From: an uncultured Phycisphaerae bacterium
GTDB taxonomy: Bacteria > Planctomycetota > Phycisphaerae > Sedimentisphaerales > Anaerohalosphaeraceae
Length of the DNA stretch: 64,000 nt
Direction of reading: 5' to 3'
Assembly: GCA_937949545.1 (NCBI GenBank)
Contig: CALEDR010000027.1
Location: 1 to 64,000, forward strand
A program made the position numbers and the translations under genes. The first letter of the stretch is position 1. The number at the start of each line of letters is the position of its first letter. The notes beneath the pieces were generated by a model. It had not been told where the DNA came from. It ran no database searches and saw only the letters and a program-made list of their open reading frames with translations. Positions 1 to 7,539 of the stretch are shown piece by piece.

Positions 1-90
1 TTTGTGATGAGTATTTTCTTCCAGAATTCCAAAGCGTAACGGACCGTTTCGGGCCGCTGCTCTGCGGCCCCTTGTATGAGGAGTTGTGCT

Positions 91-732
91 ATGCTGTCAT
101 TCTTGCGAGATGGAAGTCAGACGCCGGCTGCCGCCCGGATCGAAAACGAAGGGGCTTCGGCTTCGCCGTCGCCTGCGGCTTCGGATTTTCTGCGTCCGGC
201 CGTTCGGAATCAAACGGTCAAGCAGGGAACCATACTCCTGATGATTCTGTTTTTGACCGGCGGAGCGGCGGTCTGGTGGATGGTCAAAAAATCCGGGCCG
301 TCTGAGGCGCAGGGATCCACGGTGGCGGAAACCTCTCAAATCGACGAGGTGCTGACGCAGCTGAGCTCCTTTCAGAAAGATATGAATTCCCAGATGAATT
401 CCGTTGCCGGCCGATTTTCACAGGTTTCAGAGCTCGGTCAGATTACGGTGTCGGACCTGAAGAAAAACCCCTTCCGTCAGGAGCTGTCCTCCGGCGGTCC
501 TGACCTGTCGTTCAGTCAGGCCCTGATGCGGAAGGAAGAGATGCGGCGAAAAGCCGCCGGGCTGAAACTGTGGAGCATCACCGCTCGTGCGGACCGGTCC
601 TGCTGCATGATCGGCGACAAGGTCCTCTATGTCGGGGACGCCGTCAGCGGGTTTGTGGTCAAAGAGATTCATCCGGACCGGGTGGTTCTCGGCTGGGAAG
701 ACCTTACTGTGGAGCTGAAAATAGAGGAATGA
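91..732 (+). CDS. GspC/PilP-like inner-membrane pilus or secretion protein
   Basis: About 213 residues. ATG at 91 is preferred over ATG at 76 because GAGGAG at 79-84 lies 6 bases upstream. Residues about 45-65 form one transmembrane helix (LLMILFLTGGAAVWWMV), preceded by a short cytoplasmic part and followed by a polar periplasmic region. The C-terminal 60 residues (LKLWSI, then KVLYVGDAVSGF and a beta-rich end) resemble the small beta domain of GspC/PilP proteins that link the inner-membrane platform to the secretin. The family assignment is inferred from layout and neighbours rather than from a diagnostic motif. The stop overlaps the pilB start (ATGA). Bases 1-39 could hold the last codons of an upstream gene, and 51-70 form a GC-rich hairpin. 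Confidence 0.6.
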   Translation: MLSFLRDGSQTPAAARIENEGASASPSPAASDFLRPAVRNQTVKQGTILLMILFLTGGAAVWWMVKKSGPSEAQGSTVAETSQIDEVLTQLSSFQKDMNSQMNSVAGRFSQVSELGQITVSDLKKNPFRQELSSGGPDLSFSQALMRKEEMRRKAAGLKLWSITARADRSCCMIGDKVLYVGDAVSGFVVKEIHPDRVVLGWEDLTVELKIEE

Positions 733-2663
733 AGCGATTATTCGGAAAAAATAAAACGTCCCCGGAGCCGGTGGCTCTGGCTGACCTCGAAGATCAGAAC
801 GGCCAAATTGAATTGGCCCCCGGCCTGAGGAATCTGTATTGTCCGGAGCCCAAGGCTGCTCTGCATGTCCGCGATTTGGCGGATGTGCTGGCGGAGATGG
901 GGGTTTTGACCGCTGAACAGCTTCAGGAACTGCGGGCCGAGAAGGTACACGGGGAGGAGCTGGAAAAACACCTGAAAAAGAAGGGCATCTCTCCCGATGC
1001 GATTCTGGAGGCCAAGGCCCGTCTGTACGGCTATGAGTTTGTCCGCCTGGAACCTGAAAAAGTGGACCGGGAGGTCTTCAAGAAACTCGACAAGGACTAC
1101 ATTTGCAGCAATCATCTGATGCCGGTGGCCGTAGAAAACGGCGTGCTGGTGCTGGCCGCCAGCGACCCGTCGAATGTGTTCGGGTTTGACGACGTCAAAC
1201 GCCAGACGGGGATGAACCTTCGGGTGGTGGTCTGCACGCCGCAGAATATCGAAGCCGTCTGCGATGCGCTGGACGAAAGCAAGTTCGATTACAACGTGGA
1301 TGAAATCATCAGCGATTTGGGGGAAATCGAACTGGTCCAGGAGAGCGAAGAAAGCATCGAAGACCTCGAAAAAAGCGCCGGCGAATCCCCGGTCATTAAG
1401 TTTGTCAATTATATTCTCAGCAATGCCCTGCGGGAGGGAGCCAGCGATATTCATATTGAACCGAAGGAAAAGTACACCAAAATTCGGTATCGCATCGACG
1501 GGGTGCTGTTTGAAATCCAGCAGGCGCCGGCCAAAATGCATCCGGCGATTGTCTCACGTCTGAAAATTATGGCCAATCTGGACATTTCCGAGCGGCGCAT
1601 TCCGCAGGACGGGAAAATCGCCGTGATTATGGGCGGACGCGGGGTGGATTTGCGGGTGTCGGTGCTGCCGACCTGCCACGGCGAAAAGGTGGTGGTGCGT
1701 CTGCTGGACAGCAAAAGCATTATGCTCGGGCTGGATAAATCGGGAATGGAGCCCCGGGTGCTCAAGGCCTTTCAGGAGCAGATTGAGCTGCCGCACGGCA
1801 TTCTGCTGGTGACGGGCCCGACGGGCAGCGGCAAAAGCACAACGCTTTATTCGGCCCTGGCCCAGATGGACAGCGAGCGGCTGAACGTTTCGACGGTGGA
1901 GGACCCGGTGGAGTATCAGCTGGAGTACTGCAATCAGGTCCAGGTGAACGAAAAAGCCGGAATGACCTTTGCAGCGGCCCTGCGCAGCCTGCTTCGTCAG
2001 GACCCGGACATCATCATGATCGGTGAGATTCGCGACCAGGAGACAGCCCGGATTGCCGTCCAGGCGGCCCTGACAGGCCATTTGGTGCTGTCCACGCTGC
2101 ACACCAACGATGCTCCCAGCAGCGTCTCCCGACTGGTGAATATCGGTGTAGAACCGTATCTGATTGCCGCCTCACTGAACGCCATCCTGGCTCAGCGTCT
2201 CGTGCGGCGCATCTGCGAGCACTGCAAGGAAGCCGTTCCTGTTCCCGATTCGGTGCGCCGGTATTTTGAACGGGCCCGGATTGAGATCAGCGAAATGATG
2301 CGGGGCAAAGGATGCGACAAATGCCGCCAGAGCGGCTATTCCGGCCGGGCGGGCATCTTTGAGCTGCTGGTGGTGGATGAAAAGTTCCGCCAGCTGATTC
2401 ACGAGGACCCCTCCGTCCACACCATGCGGAAGGCCTTCGCCAAAAGCGGCTGGCCGACGCTGTTTGAAGACGGTCTGCAGAAAGTCAAAAAAGGAATCAC
2501 CACGATAGAAGAAGTCCTTCGGGTGACCGAAGAGGTCCGTCTGGAAGAAGAGGAACCGCCGGTCAGGCCAGCCGTCAAACCTGCTTCGGAATCGCCGGCA
2601 GTTTCAGAGGAAACCGCTTCGACGGAAAAGAAACGGACGGAACGAGTGAGGAAGAAAGCATGA
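729..2663 (+). CDS. pilB: Type IV pilus assembly / type II secretion ATPase PilB (GspE)
   Basis: 644 residues starting at the ATG that overlaps the previous stop. The enzyme is a cytoplasmic hexameric ATPase that drives pilus or pseudopilus extension. The N-terminal 230 residues form a GspE/MshE-type N domain. The ATPase core carries Walker A GPTGSGKST near residue 363, the Asp box before it, Walker B with IMIGEIRD, and the His box (LVLSTLHTND). A zinc site with two CxxC pairs (CEHC near residue 496 and CDKC further on) is typical of the PilB/GspE branch and absent from PilT. The C-terminal 40 residues are a charged Glu/Lys-rich extension. It is translationally coupled to pilT by a 4-base overlap. 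Confidence 0.93.
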   Translation: MKRLFGKNKTSPEPVALADLEDQNGQIELAPGLRNLYCPEPKAALHVRDLADVLAEMGVLTAEQLQELRAEKVHGEELEKHLKKKGISPDAILEAKARLYGYEFVRLEPEKVDREVFKKLDKDYICSNHLMPVAVENGVLVLAASDPSNVFGFDDVKRQTGMNLRVVVCTPQNIEAVCDALDESKFDYNVDEIISDLGEIELVQESEESIEDLEKSAGESPVIKFVNYILSNALREGASDIHIEPKEKYTKIRYRIDGVLFEIQQAPAKMHPAIVSRLKIMANLDISERRIPQDGKIAVIMGGRGVDLRVSVLPTCHGEKVVVRLLDSKSIMLGLDKSGMEPRVLKAFQEQIELPHGILLVTGPTGSGKSTTLYSALAQMDSERLNVSTVEDPVEYQLEYCNQVQVNEKAGMTFAAALRSLLRQDPDIIMIGEIRDQETARIAVQAALTGHLVLSTLHTNDAPSSVSRLVNIGVEPYLIAASLNAILAQRLVRRICEHCKEAVPVPDSVRRYFERARIEISEMMRGKGCDKCRQSGYSGRAGIFELLVVDEKFRQLIHEDPSVHTMRKAFAKSGWPTLFEDGLQKVKKGITTIEEVLRVTEEVRLEEEEPPVRPAVKPASESPAVSEETASTEKKRTERVRKKA

Positions 2664-3766
2664 TTTCAGTCAAAGATATTCTGGCGGTTGCCATTCAGTC
2701 CGGTGCATCGGACGTACATATCAACACCAATCTGCCTCCGGTGATGCGCATCAACACGGAGCTGATTCTGATGGACATGCCGGAGGTAACGGCGGAGGAT
2801 GCGGCGGCGATGGTGCTGGAGATGGTCGGGCCGGAAAAATTCAAGAAGTTTGAGGAAAAGCGCGACCTGGATTTTTCGACCATGATTGACGACGGCAGCC
2901 GATTCCGCGTCAACGCCCATTACCAGAAGGAAAGCATTGCGATTTCCTTCCGTGCGATTTCCAATAAGGTGCCGAACATTGACGACCTGCATCTGCCAGA
3001 AATCGTCAAGGAACTGACGGACCTGCCCCGCGGGCTGGTGATTGTCACCGGTCATACCGGGTCGGGCAAAAGCACCACGCTGGCTTCCATGATCGGCGTC
3101 ATCAACAGAAAATACAAAAAACGCATCATTACACTGGAGGACCCTATCGAATATCTGCTTGAAAATCAGTCGTGCATGATTGAACAGCGGGAAATCGGTT
3201 CGGACTGTCCGACCTTCGCCTCCGGTCTGCGGCATGCTCTGAGGCAGGACCCCGACATCATTCTGGTCGGCGAAATGCGCGACCTGGAAACCACCAGTGC
3301 GACCATTACCGCCGCCGAAACGGGCCATTTGGTGCTGTCCACCCTGCACACGGTGAACGCTTCTCAGACGGTCGAGCGTATCATTGATATTTATCCGGCC
3401 AGCCAGCAGAACCAGATTCGGGCGATGCTGGCCAATACGCTCCAGGCCGTCATTTCCCAGACGCTGTTCCGGCGCATCGACCAGCCGGGCATGGTGCCCT
3501 GTACGGAGATTCTGCTGTGCACCTCGGCAGTGCGCAACTGCATCCGTGAAAACCGGATTTATGAGATTCCCAACATCATTGAAACCTCCCGGCGTCTGGG
3601 GATGCAGACGATGGACTACAGCATCCAGCAGATGTATGAGGCCGGCTATATTGACCGTGAAGAGGCGATTAACCGCTCCAGCAACCCGGCCAAAATGGAA
3701 AAACTGCTTGCCCCGGCTCCCGTTCGGAAAACCGCTGCTTCTGCAAAAGCCAAAGCAACCGTCTGA
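2660..3766 (+). CDS. pilT: Twitching motility / pilus retraction ATPase PilT
   Basis: 368 residues, start overlapping the pilB stop (ATGA). It belongs to the same secretion-ATPase superfamily as PilB but is shorter and lacks the N domain and the zinc cysteines. Visible motifs are Walker A GHTGSGKST near residue 133, Walker B in DIILVGEMRD and the His box GHLVLSTLHT. Pilus retraction is the usual role. PilB and PilT side by side argue for a dynamic type IV pilus rather than a pure type II secretion system, although no secretin gene lies in this window. Confidence 0.92.
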   Translation: MISVKDILAVAIQSGASDVHINTNLPPVMRINTELILMDMPEVTAEDAAAMVLEMVGPEKFKKFEEKRDLDFSTMIDDGSRFRVNAHYQKESIAISFRAISNKVPNIDDLHLPEIVKELTDLPRGLVIVTGHTGSGKSTTLASMIGVINRKYKKRIITLEDPIEYLLENQSCMIEQREIGSDCPTFASGLRHALRQDPDIILVGEMRDLETTSATITAAETGHLVLSTLHTVNASQTVERIIDIYPASQQNQIRAMLANTLQAVISQTLFRRIDQPGMVPCTEILLCTSAVRNCIRENRIYEIPNIIETSRRLGMQTMDYSIQQMYEAGYIDREEAINRSSNPAKMEKLLAPAPVRKTAASAKAKATV

Positions 3767-3780
3767 TGGAGTAAGAGACG

Positions 3781-4941
3781 ATGAATATTCTTGAAAAACT
3801 CGGCACACAAACGTCCCGTTCACAGCGTCTGGAAGAGGCGGCGGCTGTTTCGCATGCGGCCCCGAAACCCAAGCCGCAGGGCTTTCGAGTGGAATTCGGC
3901 CCCAGCCGCAAAGATATTCTGAACTTTACCAACCAGCTGGCGGTGATGCTGCGGGCGGGCATCAGTCTGCAGGACGCCCTCGAATCGATCGGGATGCAGA
4001 TTCAAAAGCAGAAATTCCGTCGGATTGTTCTGGACCTCAAGCAGCAGATTGAGGCCGGCAAAAGCTTCTCGCAGGCCCTGGCCGGACATCCGGAGGTCTT
4101 CAATAACTTGTATGTCAACATGGTGGCGGCCGCGGAAATCTCCGGTTCGATGAGTTCGATGCTCCAGCGGCTGGCAGAATACCTCGACCAGGAGGCGGAG
4201 ACGCGAAGCCATGTCATCAGTGCGATGATTTACCCGATTATCATCGGCGTGATGGCCGTCACCTGCGTGACGTTTCTGCTGACGTTTGTTCTGCCCCGGT
4301 TCCTGGTTGTCTTTGAAGGCAAGGAGCATCTGCTGCCCACGCCGACCAAACTGATTATGGCTCTGAGCACCGGCATCCGGACGTACTGGTTTATTGTGTT
4401 TCCGGCAATCGGGATGCTGTTTGTCGGATTCTGGTACTTTACTCGCAAAACCCCGTTCGGCAAACGCTGGTGGGACCGAACAAAGCTGCGGATTCCTCTG
4501 CTGAAAACCCTCTGCCGGAGTCTGTATATCACCCGCAGCATGCATACGATGGGGGTGCTGACCAATGCGGGCGTGCCCATCCTCGACACCATCTCGATTA
4601 CCGCTCAAATTACCGGCAACACCCTGTATGAAGGGATGTGGAAGGGGGTGTTTGAGGAGGTCCGGCAGGGCAAGAAGATTGCCTCCAGTCTAGCCCAGTT
4701 TACGCTGATGCCCTCCAATGTGGTTCAGATGATTCAGTCCGGTGAGGAATCGGGTACCCTCGGGGATGTGCTTAATGATATTTCGCAGTTTTATGCCCGC
4801 GAGCTGCGGACGGTTATTAAAACGGTAACCAGCATGATTGAGCCGCTGATGATAGTGGTGATGGGCTTGCTGGTGGGCTTTATTGCGATGAGCATTATTC
4901 TGCCCATCTTCAAGATGTCCAGCGTCGTCACCAGCGGCTGA
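3781..4941 (+). CDS. pilC: Type IV pilus inner-membrane platform protein PilC (GspF)
   Basis: 386 residues with a GGAG ribosome site 9 bases before the ATG. This is the polytopic platform protein that couples the PilB/PilT ATPases to pilin assembly. Two T2SSF repeats are visible, each opening with a FTNQLAVML- or RSMHTMGVL-like helix and holding the glycine-rich LRAGISLQDALE and TNAGVPILDTI segments. Hydrophobic stretches near residues 150-175, 200-220 and 360-380 fit the three-helix topology. The first 40 residues are a polar cytoplasmic tail. It sits 14 bases after pilT in the same operon. Confidence 0.93.
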   Translation: MNILEKLGTQTSRSQRLEEAAAVSHAAPKPKPQGFRVEFGPSRKDILNFTNQLAVMLRAGISLQDALESIGMQIQKQKFRRIVLDLKQQIEAGKSFSQALAGHPEVFNNLYVNMVAAAEISGSMSSMLQRLAEYLDQEAETRSHVISAMIYPIIIGVMAVTCVTFLLTFVLPRFLVVFEGKEHLLPTPTKLIMALSTGIRTYWFIVFPAIGMLFVGFWYFTRKTPFGKRWWDRTKLRIPLLKTLCRSLYITRSMHTMGVLTNAGVPILDTISITAQITGNTLYEGMWKGVFEEVRQGKKIASSLAQFTLMPSNVVQMIQSGEESGTLGDVLNDISQFYARELRTVIKTVTSMIEPLMIVVMGLLVGFIAMSIILPIFKMSSVVTSG

Positions 4942-4956
4942 TAAGGAGACCTGTTT

Positions 4957-5388
4957 ATGAGACCCGGAAGATATCGAAGGAGACAGGGGTTTACGCTTCT
5001 GGAGGCGCTGTTTGCCGCTATGCTGATCGGCCTGGCGATTGCCGCTCTTTTGGGCACCAGCAGCGCCTTTACGATGAAGAACGCCGCCGGTGTGGACCTG
5101 TCCACAGCGGAGTTTCTCATTGAAGAAATCCGGGAGATGACGGCTTCAGAGCCGTTTGATATTCTGCCGGCCTATGACGGCCAGTCCTACAATCCGCCCA
5201 TCGACGTGGAGAAACATCTGCTGGAGGATTTTTCGGCCTTCACGCAGCAGATACAGGTTCAGTATGTGAACGCCTCGAACCTGACCCAGACGGTCCCAGG
5301 GCCTACGGATTTTGTCCGGATCACGGTGACGATTCTGAAAAAGGACCGGCCTATCAGTTCGGCCAGCTGGATTCGGGCTCGTCTGTAA
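4957..5388 (+). CDS. Pseudopilin / minor pilin, GspI/PilV-like
   Basis: 143 residues with a GGAG ribosome site before the ATG. The N-terminus has a short basic leader (RPGRYRRRQG), the prepilin peptidase site G-FTLLEALFAA with glutamate at mature position 5, and a hydrophobic helix. This is the class III prepilin signature. The rest is a small globular domain without recognisable motifs. Length and position after pilC fit a minor pseudopilin of the GspI/PilV type. The subtype is an inference from gene order. Confidence 0.82.
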   Translation: MRPGRYRRRQGFTLLEALFAAMLIGLAIAALLGTSSAFTMKNAAGVDLSTAEFLIEEIREMTASEPFDILPAYDGQSYNPPIDVEKHLLEDFSAFTQQIQVQYVNASNLTQTVPGPTDFVRITVTILKKDRPISSASWIRARL

Positions 5389-5406
5389 CATCTCGGGAGA
5401 AATCTT

Positions 5407-5913
5407 ATGGAAAAAGGTTTTCCTATTCGAAGCGCTTTTACCCTGATGGAGGTGCTGATTTCGATGACCATCCTGGCCGTTCTGATGACGGCCGTTGCGG
5501 TGGCGTTCGACGCCTCCATGAAAAACTACAAGGACAATGAAGCGCTGGCCAAACAGATGAATATCGCCCGTGCAGCCCTTCTGCGGATGACAAACGACAT
5601 CCGCACGGCCCGCGAAATTGTTGTCAATGCGGACAGTACCCAGTGCCGTATCGCCAGCAACGGTGACGATCAACCGGATATCATCTATCGATTTGATGGA
5701 AACGTTTTGTATCTGGATGTTTGCTCCTCCTCCGGCCCGCCGATCCACTATGTCCTTTGCGAAAATATTGCAGAGATGACATTTACATGGTCCCCAGTTC
5801 CCGGCCAGCCCTCGCTCGTTCGGAATGTTCGTATCACCATGACGGTAACGGATGAGTCGAGCCAAACGTCCAAAAAACTGGCGGCTGCCGCTGTAGTCCG
5901 CAGAAACCTGTAG
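5407..5913 (+). CDS. Pseudopilin / minor pilin, GspJ/PilW-like
   Basis: 168 residues, GGGAGA ribosome site. The prepilin signal is SAFTLMEVLISMTILAVL with glutamate at mature position 5; residue -1 is alanine rather than the usual glycine, which prepilin peptidases tolerate. The soluble part (LRMTNDIRTAREI, then a strand-rich region) resembles GspJ/PilW-type minor pilins, which start with a long helix followed by beta strands. It is the last gene of the pilus operon and is followed by about 165 bases without a gene before the tRNA promoter. Confidence 0.8.
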   Translation: MEKGFPIRSAFTLMEVLISMTILAVLMTAVAVAFDASMKNYKDNEALAKQMNIARAALLRMTNDIRTAREIVVNADSTQCRIASNGDDQPDIIYRFDGNVLYLDVCSSSGPPIHYVLCENIAEMTFTWSPVPGQPSLVRNVRITMTVTDESSQTSKKLAAAAVVRRNL

Positions 5914-6077
5914 GCAGATTTTAAGACCATTGTAGGGGGACAAAGCAGACGCGCGGGGTGCCTTCGCCGAAAGGAGCGGTTTTTCTCCAGACGGCGGCTT
6001 CGGAGCCAATGTGCTTTAAGTCTTTGGAAACAAACCATCTGTGTCATTTTGGATTTCGTTGCTCTGAAAAATCCCTC

Positions 6078-6106
6078 TTGACAATCCGACCGGATTGTAG
6101 TTTACT
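6078..6106 (+). promoter_or_regulatory. Promoter of tRNA-Val
   Basis: TTGACA at 6078-6083 and TTTACT at 6101-6106 are separated by exactly 17 bases. Transcription would begin about 7 bases before the mature tRNA at 6120. This is the cleanest sigma-70-type promoter near the left end of the window. Confidence 0.7.
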
Positions 6107-6119
6107 GGCTTCGGAAAAC

Positions 6120-6193
6120 GGGCGATTAGCTCAGCTGGTTAGAGCGTACGGATCACACCCGTAAGGTCACAGGTTCGAATCCTGTATCGCCCA
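6120..6193 (+). tRNA. tRNA-Val, anticodon CAC
   Basis: Full cloverleaf read by eye: acceptor stem GGGCGAT/ATCGCCC, D arm GCTC...GAGC, anticodon stem TACGG/CCGTA with loop ATCACAC (anticodon CAC, decoding GUG), variable loop AGGTC, and T arm ACAGG-TTCGAAT-CCTGT. The discriminator base is A. The 3' CCA is not encoded, so it must be added after transcription. Confidence 0.96.
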
Positions 6194-6289
6194 GTTCCCC
6201 CCGAAGGCGGCGATTTCATCCGAAATGATTTCCTGCTCTTTTTTGTCACTCAAAGCTTCGGAGGACTGACTTGTCGAAAATTGCAAAGA

Positions 6290-6318
6290 AAAAGGCCTCT
6301 TTGTTCAAGAGGCCTTTT
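6290..6318. terminator. Bidirectional rho-independent terminator
   Basis: A perfect 12-bp stem AAAAGGCCTCTT / AAGAGGCCTTTT with a 5-base loop, flanked by T-runs on both strands. It lies just downstream of the minus-strand PEP-CTERM gene (ends at 6344) and can also stop readthrough from the tRNA side. Confidence 0.85.
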
Positions 6319-6343
6319 GTGTTTGGCGCAGGGCAGTCCGGTT

Positions 6344-6988
6344 TTATTGTTTCCTTCTGAGCAGCAGACCGCCCAGACCGAGCAAAGCCAGCGTGGCCGG
6401 CTCCGGGACGGTAGAAATCACCACGGCTTTGGAGGCAATCGAACCGGCCGGGTCACTGACCGGCCCCAGAACCGCAAAGCCGACCTGCGTAACCGGCAGA
6501 GCAATCGGATTGACCGTCAGGGTCAGGGTATTAAGACCCGGCGTCAGGTCCGCAGACACCATGTTAATCGTTGCCCATCCGCTGGCCGGATCCAGGACTT
6601 TGATAAACGCCTTTGTGCTGTACCCTTCAGCCGCCAGATTGTTGCTCAGCACCAGATAATTAAACGTAACCGTCTGACCGGCCAAACCGCCGTACCATTC
6701 CTGATAGAAATTGCCTTCCATAATCTTGTTGGGGGCGCCGTTCACAACCCAATACGGTTCTGCCGGATTCCAGCAGTTGGTATTGGACTGAAGAAGCAGC
6801 GTATTGCCCGCAAAACCGGCCCGAAGGTGCGCCGTGCCCCACGGGCTTCCCCACTGATAGTTCATGCCCATATCAAAAACATTCATATAGCCCAACCAGG
6901 TGGCGCCGGGGTCAGCCCCATTGACCACCACGTCTGCCTGAGCGGCTCCAATCAAACAGAGAGCAGCCATTACGAATACCTTTTTCAT
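6344..6988 (-). CDS. Secreted PEP-CTERM protein, function unknown
   Basis: 214 residues. The start at 6988 has GGAGG 8 bases upstream; a longer reading frame to 7054 lacks such a site. The Sec signal peptide MKKVFVMAALCLIGAAQA is followed by a beta-rich domain that looks like a jelly-roll carbohydrate-binding fold (weak inference). The C-terminus is a complete PEP-CTERM signal: VPEPATLALLGLGGLLL and then RRKQ, which in known systems is cut by an exosortase. No exosortase gene is in the window. It diverges from the dockerin-like gene at 7540, and both promoters carry a shared palindromic motif. Confidence 0.85.
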   Translation of the reverse strand: MKKVFVMAALCLIGAAQADVVVNGADPGATWLGYMNVFDMGMNYQWGSPWGTAHLRAGFAGNTLLLQSNTNCWNPAEPYWVVNGAPNKIMEGNFYQEWYGGLAGQTVTFNYLVLSNNLAAEGYSTKAFIKVLDPASGWATINMVSADLTPGLNTLTLTVNPIALPVTQVGFAVLGPVSDPAGSIASKAVVISTVPEPATLALLGLGGLLLRRKQ

Positions 6989-7136
6989 CCTCATTTCCTC
7001 CACATAAAAGTAGGTTTCTCTTTTCAAACGTTTCCCTCTCATGATAAAAACCACTCATTCCTCACACACACTTCACCGCTTTTTTTCCAAGGATGCTCTT
7101 TCGCCGCTGCCGTCTTAACAGTTTGCTGAGGGCAAT

Positions 7137-7150
7137 AGCAATCGGTTTCT
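7137..7150 (-). promoter_or_regulatory. Operator candidate (AGCAATCGGTTTCT)
   Basis: The left half and centre match the perfect palindrome at 7379-7396; the right half is degenerate. It lies immediately downstream of the -10 box of the minus-strand promoter at 7159-7187, covering the expected start of transcription. That is a position suited to a repressor. Confidence 0.5.
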
Positions 7151-7158
7151 AATTGCAC

Positions 7159-7187
7159 AGTTTACGATTTTTGAAAAGGAATGTCAA
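7159..7187 (-). promoter_or_regulatory. Promoter of the PEP-CTERM gene at 6344
   Basis: On the minus strand, TTGACA (7182-7187) and TAAACT (7159-7164) are separated by 17 bases. The -35 box matches the sigma-70 consensus fully. Transcription would start near 7152 and give a leader of about 165 bases. Confidence 0.65.
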
Positions 7188-7378
7188 GCCTTTTTCAGGG
7201 AAAAAATAAAAAACTTTCTTACTTGGCGGATTCTGCCAGAGAGTTTATGCGTTGCTGCAACGAGTCGGATCTGCAGGCCTTCTTTGTTTGGAAGTGCTTG
7301 TATCCCAACAGGTTGCAGACGTTTCTGTTGGGGCATCAGACGGAATAAGGTCCGGAAAAAGCGGTGTTGCCATATTAG

Positions 7379-7396
7379 ATAGCAATCGATTGCTAT
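7379..7396. promoter_or_regulatory. Perfect 18-bp palindromic operator, LacI-family type
   Basis: ATAGCAATCGATTGCTAT is an uninterrupted inverted repeat with a central CG, the usual form of LacI/GalR-family operators. It lies about 77 bases upstream of the start predicted for the plus-strand promoter at 7430-7458. Shorter versions occur at 7137 and 7497. No LacI-family gene is in this window. Confidence 0.6.
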
Positions 7397-7429
7397 TCAA
7401 GAATTTTTGATAATTTTCAATTTTTCTTC

Positions 7430-7458
7430 TTGCAAACAGCCGAAAGAAAAAGTATAGT
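7430..7458 (+). promoter_or_regulatory. Promoter of the dockerin-like gene at 7540
   Basis: TTGCAA (7430-7435) and TATAGT (7453-7458) with a 17-base spacer. Transcription would start near 7465, giving a leader of about 75 bases that contains the operator-like copy at 7497-7510 and the GGAGG ribosome site. Confidence 0.6.
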
Positions 7459-7496
7459 AGCAAGAGTCTTAACAGCAAGCGGAGCGGTTGGCAAAC

Positions 7497-7510
7497 AGCA
7501 ATCGGTTTGG
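7497..7510 (+). promoter_or_regulatory. Operator candidate (AGCAATCGGTTTGG)
   Basis: Shares AGCAATCGGTTT with the copy at 7137. It lies about 33 bases downstream of the predicted start for the plus promoter. Together with the upstream palindrome it could allow looping or a roadblock by one regulator. Confidence 0.45.
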
Positions 7511-7539
7511 TTCAAAAAATCAATACAGGAGGTTTGTGT

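Larger units (their letters stand above)
6989..7539. other. 551-base divergent control region with promoters and operators
   Basis: This gap separates two outward-facing secreted-protein genes. It holds one promoter in each direction and three copies of the AGCAATCG motif, each listed separately. A further CG-centred palindrome, AAACGTTT, lies near 7026-7033 in the leader of the minus-strand gene. No convincing open reading frame is present. Confidence 0.7.
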
